Assembly: GCA_029261995.1 (NCBI GenBank)
Contig: JAJDAF010000059.1
Coordinates: 1 to 61,194 of the forward strand
DNA from: Candidatus Zhuqueibacterota bacterium
Lineage (GTDB): Bacteria; Zhuqueibacterota; Zhuqueibacteria; Oceanimicrobiales; Oceanimicrobiaceae
Direction of reading: 5' to 3'
DNA: 61,194 nt
Shown: positions 18,374 to 26,110 of the stretch, one piece after another
Layout of the letters: each line of letters starts with the position of its first letter
Numbering within the stretch: position 1 is the first letter of the stretch
Notes under the pieces: generated by a model
Told to the model about the DNA's origin: nothing
The model's input: only the letters and a program-made list of their open reading frames with translations
Databases searched by the model: none
Position numbers and translations under genes: made by a program

Positions 18374-19873
18374 ATGAGCCTATTGCTTGAAAAACCCGAT
18401 GAGCTTGTGGAACAGTTCCTTAATCTAAAATCACCACAAGACATAGCAAGAATGTTGGATTTGGACTACAGCTATTTAAAGTATTATCTATATATTCTAC
18501 CGGAGTCGAAGCGATACCGTTCTTTTGAGGTCAGCAAGAAGTACAATAGTAAACCACGAACAATAAATGCTCCAGCATCCAATATCAAAATTGTTCAACA
18601 AAAACTTAATCAGATACTGCAAATTATATACTCAGTGAAACCTTCTGTGCATGGTTTTATTTATGAAAGAAGCGTTTTAACCAACGCACAAGTACATGTG
18701 GGAAAACGCTTTGTTTTCAATGTGGATTTGAAAGATTTTTTTCCTTCGATTAATTTTGGGCGTGTCAGAGGTATGTTTATTGCGAAACCTTATTCACTCA
18801 ACGAAAAAGTGGCCACGGTTTTGGCTCAAATATGCTGTCATAATAATCAATTGCCACAAGGAGCGCCAACATCCCCTATTGTTTCAAACATGATATGTGC
18901 TCGTCTGGATGGTAATTTGCAGAAACTGGCTCAAAAATACTATTGTATGTATTCCAGGTATGCGGATGACATAACATTCTCCAAAACAAGTCAGACGTTT
19001 CCAGTGGAGATTGGATACTTTGATTCAGATGGAATCACTGTTGTGGGAGATGAACTAAAGCACTCCATTGAAGCTAATGGTTTCAAAATAAACAACAATA
19101 AGGTCAGGCAACAGACGAACAAGATGCGCCAATCTGTCACTGGGTTAACGGTCAACCGGAAGCCCAATTTACCTAGAAAGTATGTTCGTCAAATTAGGGC
19201 CATGATTCATGCGTGGGCCAAGTACGGATATGCGGCGGCTGAAAAGGAGCATGCAAATAAATACTATACAAAAAAGAAAAGAAGACAGGACGATGTACCA
19301 GCTTACTCGATGACAATACGAGGAAAACTGGAATATTTAAGGATGGTTAAGGGTTCATTTGACCCCGTTTACAAGAATTTGCAGAGCCAATTGGCCAATG
19401 TCGATAAGGATTATCTCGAAATTATGATTAAAGAAAATGAAAAGAGGTTAACACGTGATGTGTTTATTTCACATGCTAGTGAAGACAAGGATTCAGTCGT
19501 CCGGCCTTTGGCGCATGAGCTAATCAGAATGGGCTTTTCCATCTGGTATGATGAATATGAGTTAACTGTAGGTGACAGCCTATTACAAAAGATTGACGAT
19601 GGTTTGACTAGATCACGGTACGGAATTGTTGTCCTGTCCAAGCATTTTTTTGGAAAAGATTGGCCTAAGAAAGAACTTGATGGCTTGACAGCGAAGGAAA
19701 TAGATGGCCGGAAAGTAATTCTTCCGATTTGGCACAATATCACTAGGAGGGAAGTCACGAACGCTAGCCCGATACTGGCTGGCCGTGTAGCTTTGATAAC
19801 TGAAAAAGACTCTATTGCGGAACTCGCACAAAAGTTGGCCAAGGTCTTACAGACTCCAGTAACGGAGCCCTAA
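18374..19873 (+). CDS. Retron reverse transcriptase fused to a C-terminal TIR domain
   Basis: 499 aa. Residues ~50-330 are a group II-like/retron RT: first catalytic Asp in NVDLKDFFPSI (D118), PQGAPTSPIVSN (161-172), catalytic YADD (196-199), and the retron-type VTG triplet (255-257). Residues ~361-495 are a TIR domain: RDVFISHASEDK, WYDEYELTVGDSL, VVLSKHFFGKDWPKKEL with the likely catalytic Glu434. Retron-TIR fusions have been reported as anti-phage systems in which the RT-RNA complex restrains a toxic TIR NADase. A candidate ncRNA lies just upstream. The start has little ribosome-site support. The gene is AT-rich compared with flanking housekeeping genes, which suggests transfer. Confidence 0.93.
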   Translation: MSLLLEKPDELVEQFLNLKSPQDIARMLDLDYSYLKYYLYILPESKRYRSFEVSKKYNSKPRTINAPASNIKIVQQKLNQILQIIYSVKPSVHGFIYERSVLTNAQVHVGKRFVFNVDLKDFFPSINFGRVRGMFIAKPYSLNEKVATVLAQICCHNNQLPQGAPTSPIVSNMICARLDGNLQKLAQKYYCMYSRYADDITFSKTSQTFPVEIGYFDSDGITVVGDELKHSIEANGFKINNNKVRQQTNKMRQSVTGLTVNRKPNLPRKYVRQIRAMIHAWAKYGYAAAEKEHANKYYTKKKRRQDDVPAYSMTIRGKLEYLRMVKGSFDPVYKNLQSQLANVDKDYLEIMIKENEKRLTRDVFISHASEDKDSVVRPLAHELIRMGFSIWYDEYELTVGDSLLQKIDDGLTRSRYGIVVLSKHFFGKDWPKKELDGLTAKEIDGRKVILPIWHNITRREVTNASPILAGRVALITEKDSIAELAQKLAKVLQTPVTEP

Positions 19874-20056
19874 TCGGGTAAGCGGGCGAGTGGCCAGGAT
19901 GTAATAACAGAAATTGTGCGGCACGTGCTTCAACTCATGGCTTGGGCCGACGCCTACCTTGGTGCATGATTCCCGAGTTTCGGTGGTTCGCCAAGTCTTT
20001 GGGTTCTCATTGAGTCAAGAGTAGAAAAACCGGAGCGGTACAGCCGGCGTTAAGGC
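19874..20056 (+). repeat. Intergenic unit with REP-like part and attC-like right end
   Basis: Bases ~19885-19930 (CGGGCGAGTGGCC ... GTGCGGCACGTG) resemble the elements at 20552-20600 and 22377-22426. The right end GCGGTACAGCCGGCGTTAAGGC region (20035-20056) closely matches bases 32554-32575 in front of the methyltransferase gene. Both end in a GTTA-core heptamer shortly before a start codon, as in the right end of an integron attC site. Confidence 0.4.
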
Positions 20057-20062
20057 AACTAA

Positions 20063-20524
20063 ATGAAAGCAATTAATGTGCTAAGAGAAGATTTCTCACA
20101 AACAGTTGAGTTTATAGATAAGTGCGATGACCACATATTCAAGATTAAGAACTGGGCGCTGCTCACTTCTTCCGCAGTAATCGCTTTCTCAATTACGCAA
20201 GACCACAATGCTTTTTCACTTGCAAACTTGGCTTTGCTAGTTGCGTTCATCTACTTGGAATTGATTTACAAATCATTCCAGGATACTGCTATCGAACACA
20301 CCTCTGATATATCAAGACGAATCGACAGGTATCTAGTAGACTCTTCAAGCGATGATTTGCTTGATGGCTATAGTCATAGTTACGGCCGAAAACTACAGTA
20401 TCCATCTGTTCTGCGTGTGTTTACCATTCTTGGCAATCGCAATCGCTGGCACATACTCAATTTTTATGGGCTTCTCGCGATATTCTCTATTAGCGCGTTT
20501 GTTGTGGCAAAATATGTTGCCTAA
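20063..20524 (+). CDS. Small membrane protein of unknown function
   Basis: 153 aa, not recognised. Three likely membrane segments: WALLTSSAVIAFSIT (~31-45), LANLALLVAFIYLELIY (~54-70) and FYGLLAIFSISAFVVAKYV (~134-152), with a soluble charged stretch between the second and third. AAGG lies 7 bases before the ATG. The stop codon is embedded in GCCTAAC, an attC-type left core, and a matching-style right core precedes the gene, so it may be a gene cassette. It lies directly downstream of the retron on the same strand; an effector or accessory role is possible but unproven. Confidence 0.6.
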   Translation: MKAINVLREDFSQTVEFIDKCDDHIFKIKNWALLTSSAVIAFSITQDHNAFSLANLALLVAFIYLELIYKSFQDTAIEHTSDISRRIDRYLVDSSSDDLLDGYSHSYGRKLQYPSVLRVFTILGNRNRWHILNFYGLLAIFSISAFVVAKYVA

Positions 20525-20556
20525 CAAGTCGTTCAAGCGTGACCTCCGCTTCGGCG
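20518..20556 (+). repeat. attC-like left half-site
   Basis: Starts with GCCTAAC (fits RYYYAAC), overlaps the stop codon, and continues AAGTCGTTCAAGC and then a CCGC-TTCG-GCGG hairpin, the usual order of the left half of an attC site. The expected complementary right half is missing; REP-like sequence follows instead. Confidence 0.4.
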
Positions 20557-20619
20557 GGTGACCCTGACCGATAGAGATGATTAACAATCCGTGTGGCACG
20601 CGCTTGGCGCTCGTGCTAC
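20552..20619 (+). repeat. REP-like element with hairpin
   Basis: A ~50-bp block (CGGCGGGTGACCCTGACCG to CCGTGTGGCACG) is shared with 22377-22426. It is followed by an imperfect hairpin GTGGCACG...CGTGCTAC (20593-20619). It lies near RAYT transposase relics elsewhere in the island. Confidence 0.55.
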
Positions 20620-20620
20620 T

Positions 20621-20787
20621 GCTCGACGGGACTTGCAGCTCGCCTGCCCAGTTCACCACGTAGTCCCCGTCGTGAAACTGACCTGGGGATAGCGTCCCCC
20701 CACCAGGTGTGTGACCACAAGTTGAACCGAATAACCAGATATGGGCAGATACAAGATCGTTGATGACCATGGTATCCATTTCACTAC
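20621..20787 (+). repeat. Dispersed intergenic repeat R1, copy a
   Basis: About 167 bp alignable by eye to 24947-25117 and 32341-32491. Shared landmarks in order: GCTCGACG, CGCCTGCCC, CACCACGTAG, CCCCGTCG, ACCGGGGATTGCATCCC-like, CAAGTTGAACCGA, CAGATATGGGCAGATAC, GATCGTTAATGAT, TTTCACCACGCA. Always in the same orientation, after a plus-strand gene. No coding capacity is evident. Confidence 0.7.
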
Positions 20788-20844
20788 AATAGATAGCGAG
20801 TTCTCGAATAACGAAAACTTCCATGAACGCAGAGGAGGTATGAG

Positions 20845-22374
20845 ATGCCGACTAGCAAAATTGTCGTTGTTTTCGTACACGGCTGGAGTGTCACCAATAC
20901 TAATACCTATGGAGGGCTCCCCGTCCGTCTACGCGATGAAGCCACAGCCGAGGGGCTCGATATTCAGGTCAAGGAGATCTTCCTCGGGCGCTACATCAGC
21001 TTCCACGATGAGGTGCGCATTCGTGATATCTCACGGGCATTTCGCACAGCGGTAGCAGATGAACTATCCAGCCTATTGAAAGACGGAACTCGTTTTGTGT
21101 GCATTACGCACTCAACCGGCGGACCTGTTATTCGCGATTGGTGGCACCGTTATTACGAGAAAGATTCGAAGAATGAGATTTGCCCCATGAGTCACCTTGT
21201 TATGCTGGCGCCCGCAAACTACGGGTCGGCGCTGGCCCAGCTCGGCAAAGGGAGGCTGAGCCGCATGAAGTCTTGGTTCGCTGGCGTTGAACCGGGCCAG
21301 CGTGTGCTGGACTGGCTGGAGCTTGGCAGCGAAGCAGCGTGGGACCTCAACCGCGATTGGATACGGAGTGACGGAAGTCAGATTGGCTTGAAAGGTATAT
21401 TCCCATTTGTCCTCACTGGGCAGTACATCGACCGCAAAGTCTACGACCATCTGAATTCCTATACTGGCGAACTAGGGTCGGATGGTGTTGTACGGGTTGC
21501 AGCAGCAAATCTATGTGGCAGGTACATAAGATTGGTTCAGCAGGCACCTATCGCGAAAAGAGGAAAGAAAGGTAAATTCGAAGCGAATGATCTGAAAGTT
21601 GAAGAGTTCGCAGAGGCGCAAGATACAGCTTTGCGGATCATGAGTGGAAAATCTCACTCGGGCTCAAAAATGGGCATCATGCGAAGTGTCAAGAAGACCC
21701 TGAATGACAAAAAGAGCCGGGAGACAGTCGATGCGATTCTCGATTGTCTCAAGGTTCAAACCAAGGCCCAGTACCAAAGCCTGTGCAAGCGCTTTGCGAC
21801 TGAAACCAAGGAAGCCCAAAGACAGGAAGTTCATGAAGTTGAAACTCTCTTCCTTAAGTCAGATACGCACTTCTTCCACGATAGATTCTCTATGGTAATC
21901 TTCCGAGTTCGCGATGATGAGGATTACGCGATCTCCGATTTTGACATCGTCCTCACAGCCGGATCAAAGAGCGATCCCAACCATCTCCCGAAAGGTTTTT
22001 TCGCCGACCGCCAGCGCAACAGCATAAATCCCGAGACCATCACTTACTTCTTCAACTACGACGTGATGGCAGGGTCAGAGGCGGTCAAGGACAAGGATAA
22101 TAATGTCGTCCGGAAAGCAATGGCAGGGGCCGACATGTTGGGCTTCCGGATCGTTCCGAGACCCGACACCGGCTTTGTCCATTACCTCCCGTGTGAAATC
22201 AAGGCGTCAACAGACCTACTTCAGCAGGCATTGCACCCCAACAGCACAACACTGATCGATATCCGCTTGCGGCGCATCGTCCGTAAGAACGTGTTTCGTA
22301 TGGACAGGATGACGAACAAGACGAAGCCGATACCTTTCAAAAAAACCAAACCGGGCGATGAGATAGTGGGTTGA
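20845..22374 (+). CDS. Lipase-like alpha/beta hydrolase of unknown role
   Basis: 509 aa. The N-terminal ~250 residues form an alpha/beta-hydrolase: FVHGWS (oxyanion-hole region, 10-15) and nucleophile elbow THSTGG (Ser90), followed by HLVMLAPANYGS as in PGAP1/lipase-like enzymes. The C-terminal half is unrecognised. A strong AGAGGAGG ribosome site precedes the ATG. No signal peptide, so it probably acts in the cytoplasm. In a defence-rich island a lipase-like enzyme could be a membrane-damaging effector; that is inference only. Confidence 0.7.
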   Translation: MPTSKIVVVFVHGWSVTNTNTYGGLPVRLRDEATAEGLDIQVKEIFLGRYISFHDEVRIRDISRAFRTAVADELSSLLKDGTRFVCITHSTGGPVIRDWWHRYYEKDSKNEICPMSHLVMLAPANYGSALAQLGKGRLSRMKSWFAGVEPGQRVLDWLELGSEAAWDLNRDWIRSDGSQIGLKGIFPFVLTGQYIDRKVYDHLNSYTGELGSDGVVRVAAANLCGRYIRLVQQAPIAKRGKKGKFEANDLKVEEFAEAQDTALRIMSGKSHSGSKMGIMRSVKKTLNDKKSRETVDAILDCLKVQTKAQYQSLCKRFATETKEAQRQEVHEVETLFLKSDTHFFHDRFSMVIFRVRDDEDYAISDFDIVLTAGSKSDPNHLPKGFFADRQRNSINPETITYFFNYDVMAGSEAVKDKDNNVVRKAMAGADMLGFRIVPRPDTGFVHYLPCEIKASTDLLQQALHPNSTTLIDIRLRRIVRKNVFRMDRMTNKTKPIPFKKTKPGDEIVG

Positions 22375-22376
22375 TA

Positions 22377-22445
22377 TCGGGCGGGTGGCTCTGACCGATT
22401 AAGATAATTAATAATCCGTGTGGCACGTGTCTTCCAGACCGTGCC
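22377..22445 (+). repeat. REP-like element with strong hairpin
   Basis: Bases 22377-22426 match 20552-20600. Then GGCACG-T-GTCT-TCC-AGAC-CGTGCC (22422-22445) forms a near-perfect hairpin. It lies 26 bases before the start of a dead RAYT transposase, as expected for a REP/RAYT pair. Confidence 0.6.
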
Positions 22446-22471
22446 TGTTGCCGCACAATCTACCGTTTGCC

Positions 22472-22690
22472 ATGGAGCCCGAGAACAAAGCGAAGCACAG
22501 AAAGAAGGTCGAGCAATACAGTACCCCAGGGCATTCCCTGGAGCTGACTTTTTCCTGCTATCATCGCTGTCAATCCTGCGCGTGCCGATTTGGTGGATGC
22601 TCCTGAGAAATGGCCGTGGTCATATCGGCCCATGCACAAGTTGCAAGAAAGGGGCTGGTTCCTGACCGTGATAGCTGATGACATGAGCAT
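22472..22690 (+). pseudogene. REP-associated tyrosine transposase (RAYT) relic A, internally deleted
   Basis: The N-terminal part starting at the ATG 22472 reads MEPENKAKHRKKVEQYSTPG then ELTFSCYHRC, the typical beginning of Y1/RAYT transposases. From 22572, in another frame, comes NPARADLVDAPEKWPWSYR, the typical C-terminal end. The catalytic HUH and Tyr core between them is missing, so the gene is dead. It is flanked by REP-like hairpins at 22422-22445 and 22693-22715. Confidence 0.75.
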
Positions 22691-22692
22691 CT

Positions 22693-22715
22693 GCCACGGC
22701 TTGAAAGCGCGTGGC
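22693..22715 (+). repeat. REP-like hairpin after RAYT relic A
   Basis: GCCACG...CGTGGC stem with an 11-nt loop. A related, longer hairpin occurs at 28483-28510 after the second RAYT relic. Flanking sequence (TGACCTGAGCAT/GCACACGTTTGC) is shared between the two places. Confidence 0.55.
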
Positions 22716-22801
22716 ACACGTTTGCCAATAACCACGCGGGTAGGTTGGCGTGGCCACACGTCCGAGCATGAAGCATCTTAACATAGTGCTGGAGAAAAAG
22801 C

Positions 22802-23125
22802 ATGGGAAATCACTCAGGCGAAGAAGTAGGCAACACAGTCACTATCGGGCCATGGTTTAAGGCCTCGACCTTGTTTCTTCTCTTACTCGCCCTGTGTGCA
22901 AGTTTTCTCACAGGGCTCTTGCGGACGCAAAACATTCCCGAACTGATAGGATATCTTGTCGGAGTGCTTTTGTTGTACTTGATTCTTGTTGCAATCCTGA
23001 GCATTGGAAAACGGTTCAGGACAGCTTCGGCGCGGTACAAAATCATCTTCTATTCTTCTATTGTCGTCGTTCTTGTACAGGCGCTGAGTTTTGTCGCAAT
23101 TATCGGCTCAAAAATAGATTTGTAG
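22802..23125 (+). CDS. Small membrane protein of unknown function
   Basis: 107 aa, not recognised. Three predicted membrane helices: STLFLLLLALCASFLTGLL (~22-40), ELIGYLVGVLLLYLILVAIL (~47-66) and YKIIFYSSIVVVLVQALSFV (~78-97). The ATG follows GGAGAAAAAGC. It stands alone between the RAYT relic and the next two-gene unit. Confidence 0.5.
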   Translation: MGNHSGEEVGNTVTIGPWFKASTLFLLLLALCASFLTGLLRTQNIPELIGYLVGVLLLYLILVAILSIGKRFRTASARYKIIFYSSIVVVLVQALSFVAIIGSKIDL

Positions 23126-23282
23126 CACCAGGCTCTGAGCACGCGGGGGAGAATGGAATTCCCAATCTATCAGTTCCGCAGGGGATTCCATGGTGAGAAA
23201 GGCAGGTAGGTGATCTTCCCCCATTGGCGGGGGTAAACAGTACAATGACAGAAGTGTAGTTTGCAGAAAAGGAGGTGAAGTC

Positions 23283-23984
23283 ATGAATGTGGAGTCTTTA
23301 GATAGCACGCTCGCAAGGACGTATCACATTGAAAAGTACCTTGCGCCTGGTGCGTTCGCCATTACGTTGCTGCTCTTGCTTCCGCTGTACGTCTTTATGG
23401 ACCCAGTCCTCAGCCTGTATGATTTCGGATGCGTTTTAATCGCCGTACTGGTGGTCGGACACTTACTAGAGTCCCTAAAGGCATATCTTTGGGGCGGCCG
23501 TGTTAGCAAGAACGGGTACAAATTCTATTTTGAAGTGGATGATATTTTGAAATCATGGGGTTTCGAGGAAAAAGACCGGCACCGCAATAGGACCACCGCC
23601 ATTACACTTGTCTTCTCGCTATTGAAAGAGGCTGACAGATCCGAGTATACCTGGAATCTCGTCCGTTGGCAGAAGATGCTTGTGGAATCACGGATGTGTA
23701 TATTGGCAGGTATTGAGTGGCTTGGTATCGCATTCCTGTGTTACCTTCAAAGCCTGGGAGTCCAGATCCTGAATGTCGATCTGAAATTGCCATTCCTGAG
23801 CGAAGCGCTCAGTCCATATTGGTCAGTCGCATTAGAGTTAATTGTAGCGTCTTCAATAGCACTGGTTGGGTGGTACATTAATAGCAACGGTGTGCGAAGA
23901 CAAGACAGAACCAATGCTTTGTATTTGCAATTCTTCCGCCAAAAGAAAGATAAGATAGTTGAAGCCTTAAGCCATATCACCTGA
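23283..23984 (+). CDS. Multi-pass membrane protein of unknown function
   Basis: 233 aa, not recognised. About four membrane segments (FAITLLLLLPLYVF, YDFGCVLIAVLVVGHLL, CILAGIEWLGIAFLCYL, WSVALELIVASSIALVGWYI) with a cytosolic-looking central part (EVDDILKSWGFEEKDRHRNR). A textbook AAGGAGGTGA ribosome site lies 6 bases before the ATG. Its stop overlaps the start of the nucleotidyltransferase-like gene (TGATG), so the two are translationally coupled and probably work together. Confidence 0.6.
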   Translation: MNVESLDSTLARTYHIEKYLAPGAFAITLLLLLPLYVFMDPVLSLYDFGCVLIAVLVVGHLLESLKAYLWGGRVSKNGYKFYFEVDDILKSWGFEEKDRHRNRTTAITLVFSLLKEADRSEYTWNLVRWQKMLVESRMCILAGIEWLGIAFLCYLQSLGVQILNVDLKLPFLSEALSPYWSVALELIVASSIALVGWYINSNGVRRQDRTNALYLQFFRQKKDKIVEALSHIT

Positions 23985-24928
23985 TGTTTTGGGTGACAGA
24001 AGTTCATGTAGTCACCAGAGGTTCCCGAGTCGACTTGGAATCGGGAACATATGGTATGCCAGACATCCTAGACACGACACCAGACTACGCCTTCCATCGC
24101 GTCTCGTATGAATACCGCCTGATTCATGCATTGAGAGAGATAGATATCTTTCTAACCTCCAATGATATTCCCTATTGCCTCTTTGGTGGAGCCGCGGTTG
24201 CGGGCTACGCGCAGCATTTTGTCAGAAAGTTACATGACCTTGATCTGATTGTGATGCCCCAGCACGAGAGCCAGCTCAGGGCGTATCTTCTCCAACAAGG
24301 CTTTGTAGAGCACCCATCCCCAATTAGCGAGAAAGCGAACTACGTTCGGTTCGCCCATCAAAACCCGTTTTGCGGATTGAAAGCTTCTATTTTCCCCGGA
24401 GCATTCATACTACTCAGCCAGGCCTCGGAGACGCTAACACGGTTGGCGATTTTCGATTTTGAGCCGGGCTTGCGTGGCGCTTCCCGGAAAAGAATACTGA
24501 GCTTGAACAACGAATCCAGTGCGGAAATCAATGTCCTTCGCCTAGAAGATTTGATTATTACAAAACTTTGGCCAACGGTCGAAGCGACGACCATTCATGA
24601 TTTGCTGGTTTTACTCAGTTGTACTGACCCCGAATGCCTCGACATCTCCTACATTGCTAACAGGCTGCACGCGTCACCAGAGATGCGTTACCTCTATTCT
24701 ACGAGTCTGGCAATTTTCAAAGCTAGCTATACAAAGACTGTCTGGCATAGATTCACCGGGGAAAATCGACAACTGGAATCCGTTATCGAGCTGTTGGAGA
24801 GCGCCTTGACGGAGCCGCAACCTGACCTGCCTAAAAGTCGGCAAACCAACCTGAACGGCAGCACGAAGTCTACCTTCTCTACGCAGGATCTAGTTCTATC
24901 CTGTGTGGCGAAAGGAGTGACAGGCTAG
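23984..24928 (+). CDS. Nucleotidyltransferase-like (MNT/AbiEii-type) protein
   Basis: 314 aa. CLFGGAAVAGYAQHFVRKLHDLDLIV (residues 65-90) has the GG...R..xDxD layout of polymerase-beta-like nucleotidyltransferases, including MNT and AbiEii toxins. VLRLEDLIITKLWP (~185) is the usual second conserved stretch of such proteins. The start overlaps the stop of the preceding membrane-protein gene; a second in-frame ATG at codon 25 is possible. Coupling of an NTase-fold protein with a membrane protein in a defence-like island suggests a toxin-antitoxin or abortive-infection pair, but that is inference. Confidence 0.65.
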   Translation: MFWVTEVHVVTRGSRVDLESGTYGMPDILDTTPDYAFHRVSYEYRLIHALREIDIFLTSNDIPYCLFGGAAVAGYAQHFVRKLHDLDLIVMPQHESQLRAYLLQQGFVEHPSPISEKANYVRFAHQNPFCGLKASIFPGAFILLSQASETLTRLAIFDFEPGLRGASRKRILSLNNESSAEINVLRLEDLIITKLWPTVEATTIHDLLVLLSCTDPECLDISYIANRLHASPEMRYLYSTSLAIFKASYTKTVWHRFTGENRQLESVIELLESALTEPQPDLPKSRQTNLNGSTKSTFSTQDLVLSCVAKGVTG

Positions 24929-24946
24929 GTACACTCTAAAGGCCCC

Positions 24947-25117
24947 GCTCGACGCGGACTTGCCGCCCGCCTGCCCAACCCACCACGTAGACCCCGTCGC
25001 GAAATGGCACCGGGGATTGCATCCCTCAACAATGGTATAAGCGCAAGTCGAACCGACCAATCAGATATGGGCAGATACAGGATCGTTAATGATAATTGGC
25101 ATCTGTTTCACCACGCA
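24947..25117 (+). repeat. Dispersed intergenic repeat R1, copy b
   Basis: About 171 bp matching copy a (20621-20787), including CGCCTGCCC, CACCACGTAG, CCCCGTCGCGAAA, CAGATATGGGCAGATAC and GATCGTTAATGAT. Same orientation, after a plus-strand gene. It ends just before the ~595-bp direct repeat. Confidence 0.7.
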
Positions 25118-25123
25118 TAGGCT

Positions 25124-25718
25124 CCCTTCCACTATTCTCTTGCTTGACCTGATATTTCTTTTATCTTTCAAAGAGTCAATCTACAGATTTCACGTCCTGT
25201 GATTCAATTCGCTCGTGCTGGTCAATCATTTCAAATTAGGGAGGGAAGAAATGGTAACAACTACTTTTTGGGGCATTTTTGCCATTGGATTCGTGTTTGG
25301 TTATTTGCTCTACTACGCTGTAAGACACACCAGTCAATTCTCAATTGAGTTACTCAGCGTTGCCATTGGCGCGGTCGGTAGCGCCACCATCATTGGCTGG
25401 CTTGGCGGTGAAGAAGGCTGGCTGGGGCCTTACGGCATTGGGCTTGGCTCCGGATTTATGTTCTATCTCATTCTGTCCCTCATCTTCATTGCCACCGGCG
25501 CCTTTGAAAAACTGGACAAGTGGAAGATTTTGAGTCACACACTGCTTGGCTCGCCAAAGGAATAGTGTGCGATTCGACGTCGCTTTTCATAAGCAGCGAA
25601 GGCAATTTGCAGCGCTATCAGCCACGGCTTGACACGGAGAAAAGACGGATTTCAGCGATTCAAGAAGCAAATGTCGGCAAACATCTGTGTCGTCCCTGGC
25701 TAATGGAGCTTCCGCAGA
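25124..25718 (+). repeat. ~595-bp direct repeat, copy 1
   Basis: Nearly identical to 31255-31847 (only scattered differences over ~595 bp), same orientation, 6.1 kb apart. It includes ~127 bp upstream of a small gene, the gene, and ~150 bp of conserved non-coding sequence downstream. Similarity begins at CCCTTCCACTATTCTC and ends at CTTCCGCAGA in both. Confidence 0.9.
25251..25565 (+). CDS. Small membrane protein, duplicated in the island (copy 1)
   Basis: 104 aa, not recognised. Three hydrophobic segments: FWGIFAIGFVFGYLLYYAV, IELLSVAIGAVGSATIIGWL and IGLGSGFMFYLILSLIFIATG, then a charged tail ending GSPKE. The ATG at 25251 follows GGGAGGGAAG; an upstream in-frame start is unlikely because the copy at 31381 lacks the same extension. 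It differs from copy 2 by only a few residues (e.g. Q/E at TSQF/TSEF, S/G at VGSA/VGGA). Confidence 0.6.
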   Translation: MVTTTFWGIFAIGFVFGYLLYYAVRHTSQFSIELLSVAIGAVGSATIIGWLGGEEGWLGPYGIGLGSGFMFYLILSLIFIATGAFEKLDKWKILSHTLLGSPKE

Positions 25719-26110
25719 AATTGAAAAGTCTACGGCTGGAAGCCTTGCTGAAGGTGACTTGATGCCCGCCACCCGGCCCCTTACCGGGGATTGCTCCCCC
25801 ACGATTTTCGATGTTGAGCTGGTGCAAAGGCTGTAGTCTTCTTGGGGAATGCACTTCCCGGTTTATTTGTGTGTGGGGAATTGCCTGATGGGAGAGGCAG
25901 GTGGGCCCCAAATCCCCCACGTACAGGTAATCACAATCTACCTGCCAAGGGCTGCTTGTTTGCGGTCGGCTCATGGTGCATCCAAACGCGCTCAGCCAAT
26001 CTGTAGGGCACTGATTCCTAGGCTTCTGTTTATCATTTCGCTGATTTCTTTCAGCCGAAAAAAGTGTGGTATTCAAAATAGTTATTCACTTTTTGGAATT
26101 GGAGGAATTT
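25719..26110 (+). other. Intergenic region with degenerate repeat pieces
   Basis: No gene is supported. Bases ~25764-25815 (CCGGCCCCTTACCGGGGATTGC) resemble the middle of repeat R1. 25840-25935 contains GGGGAAT/ATTCCCC-like inverted pieces similar to ones near 23150-23235 (GAGAGGCAGGTGGG, CCCCCA). The last bases carry the GGAGGAA ribosome site of the NHL gene. Confidence 0.4.
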
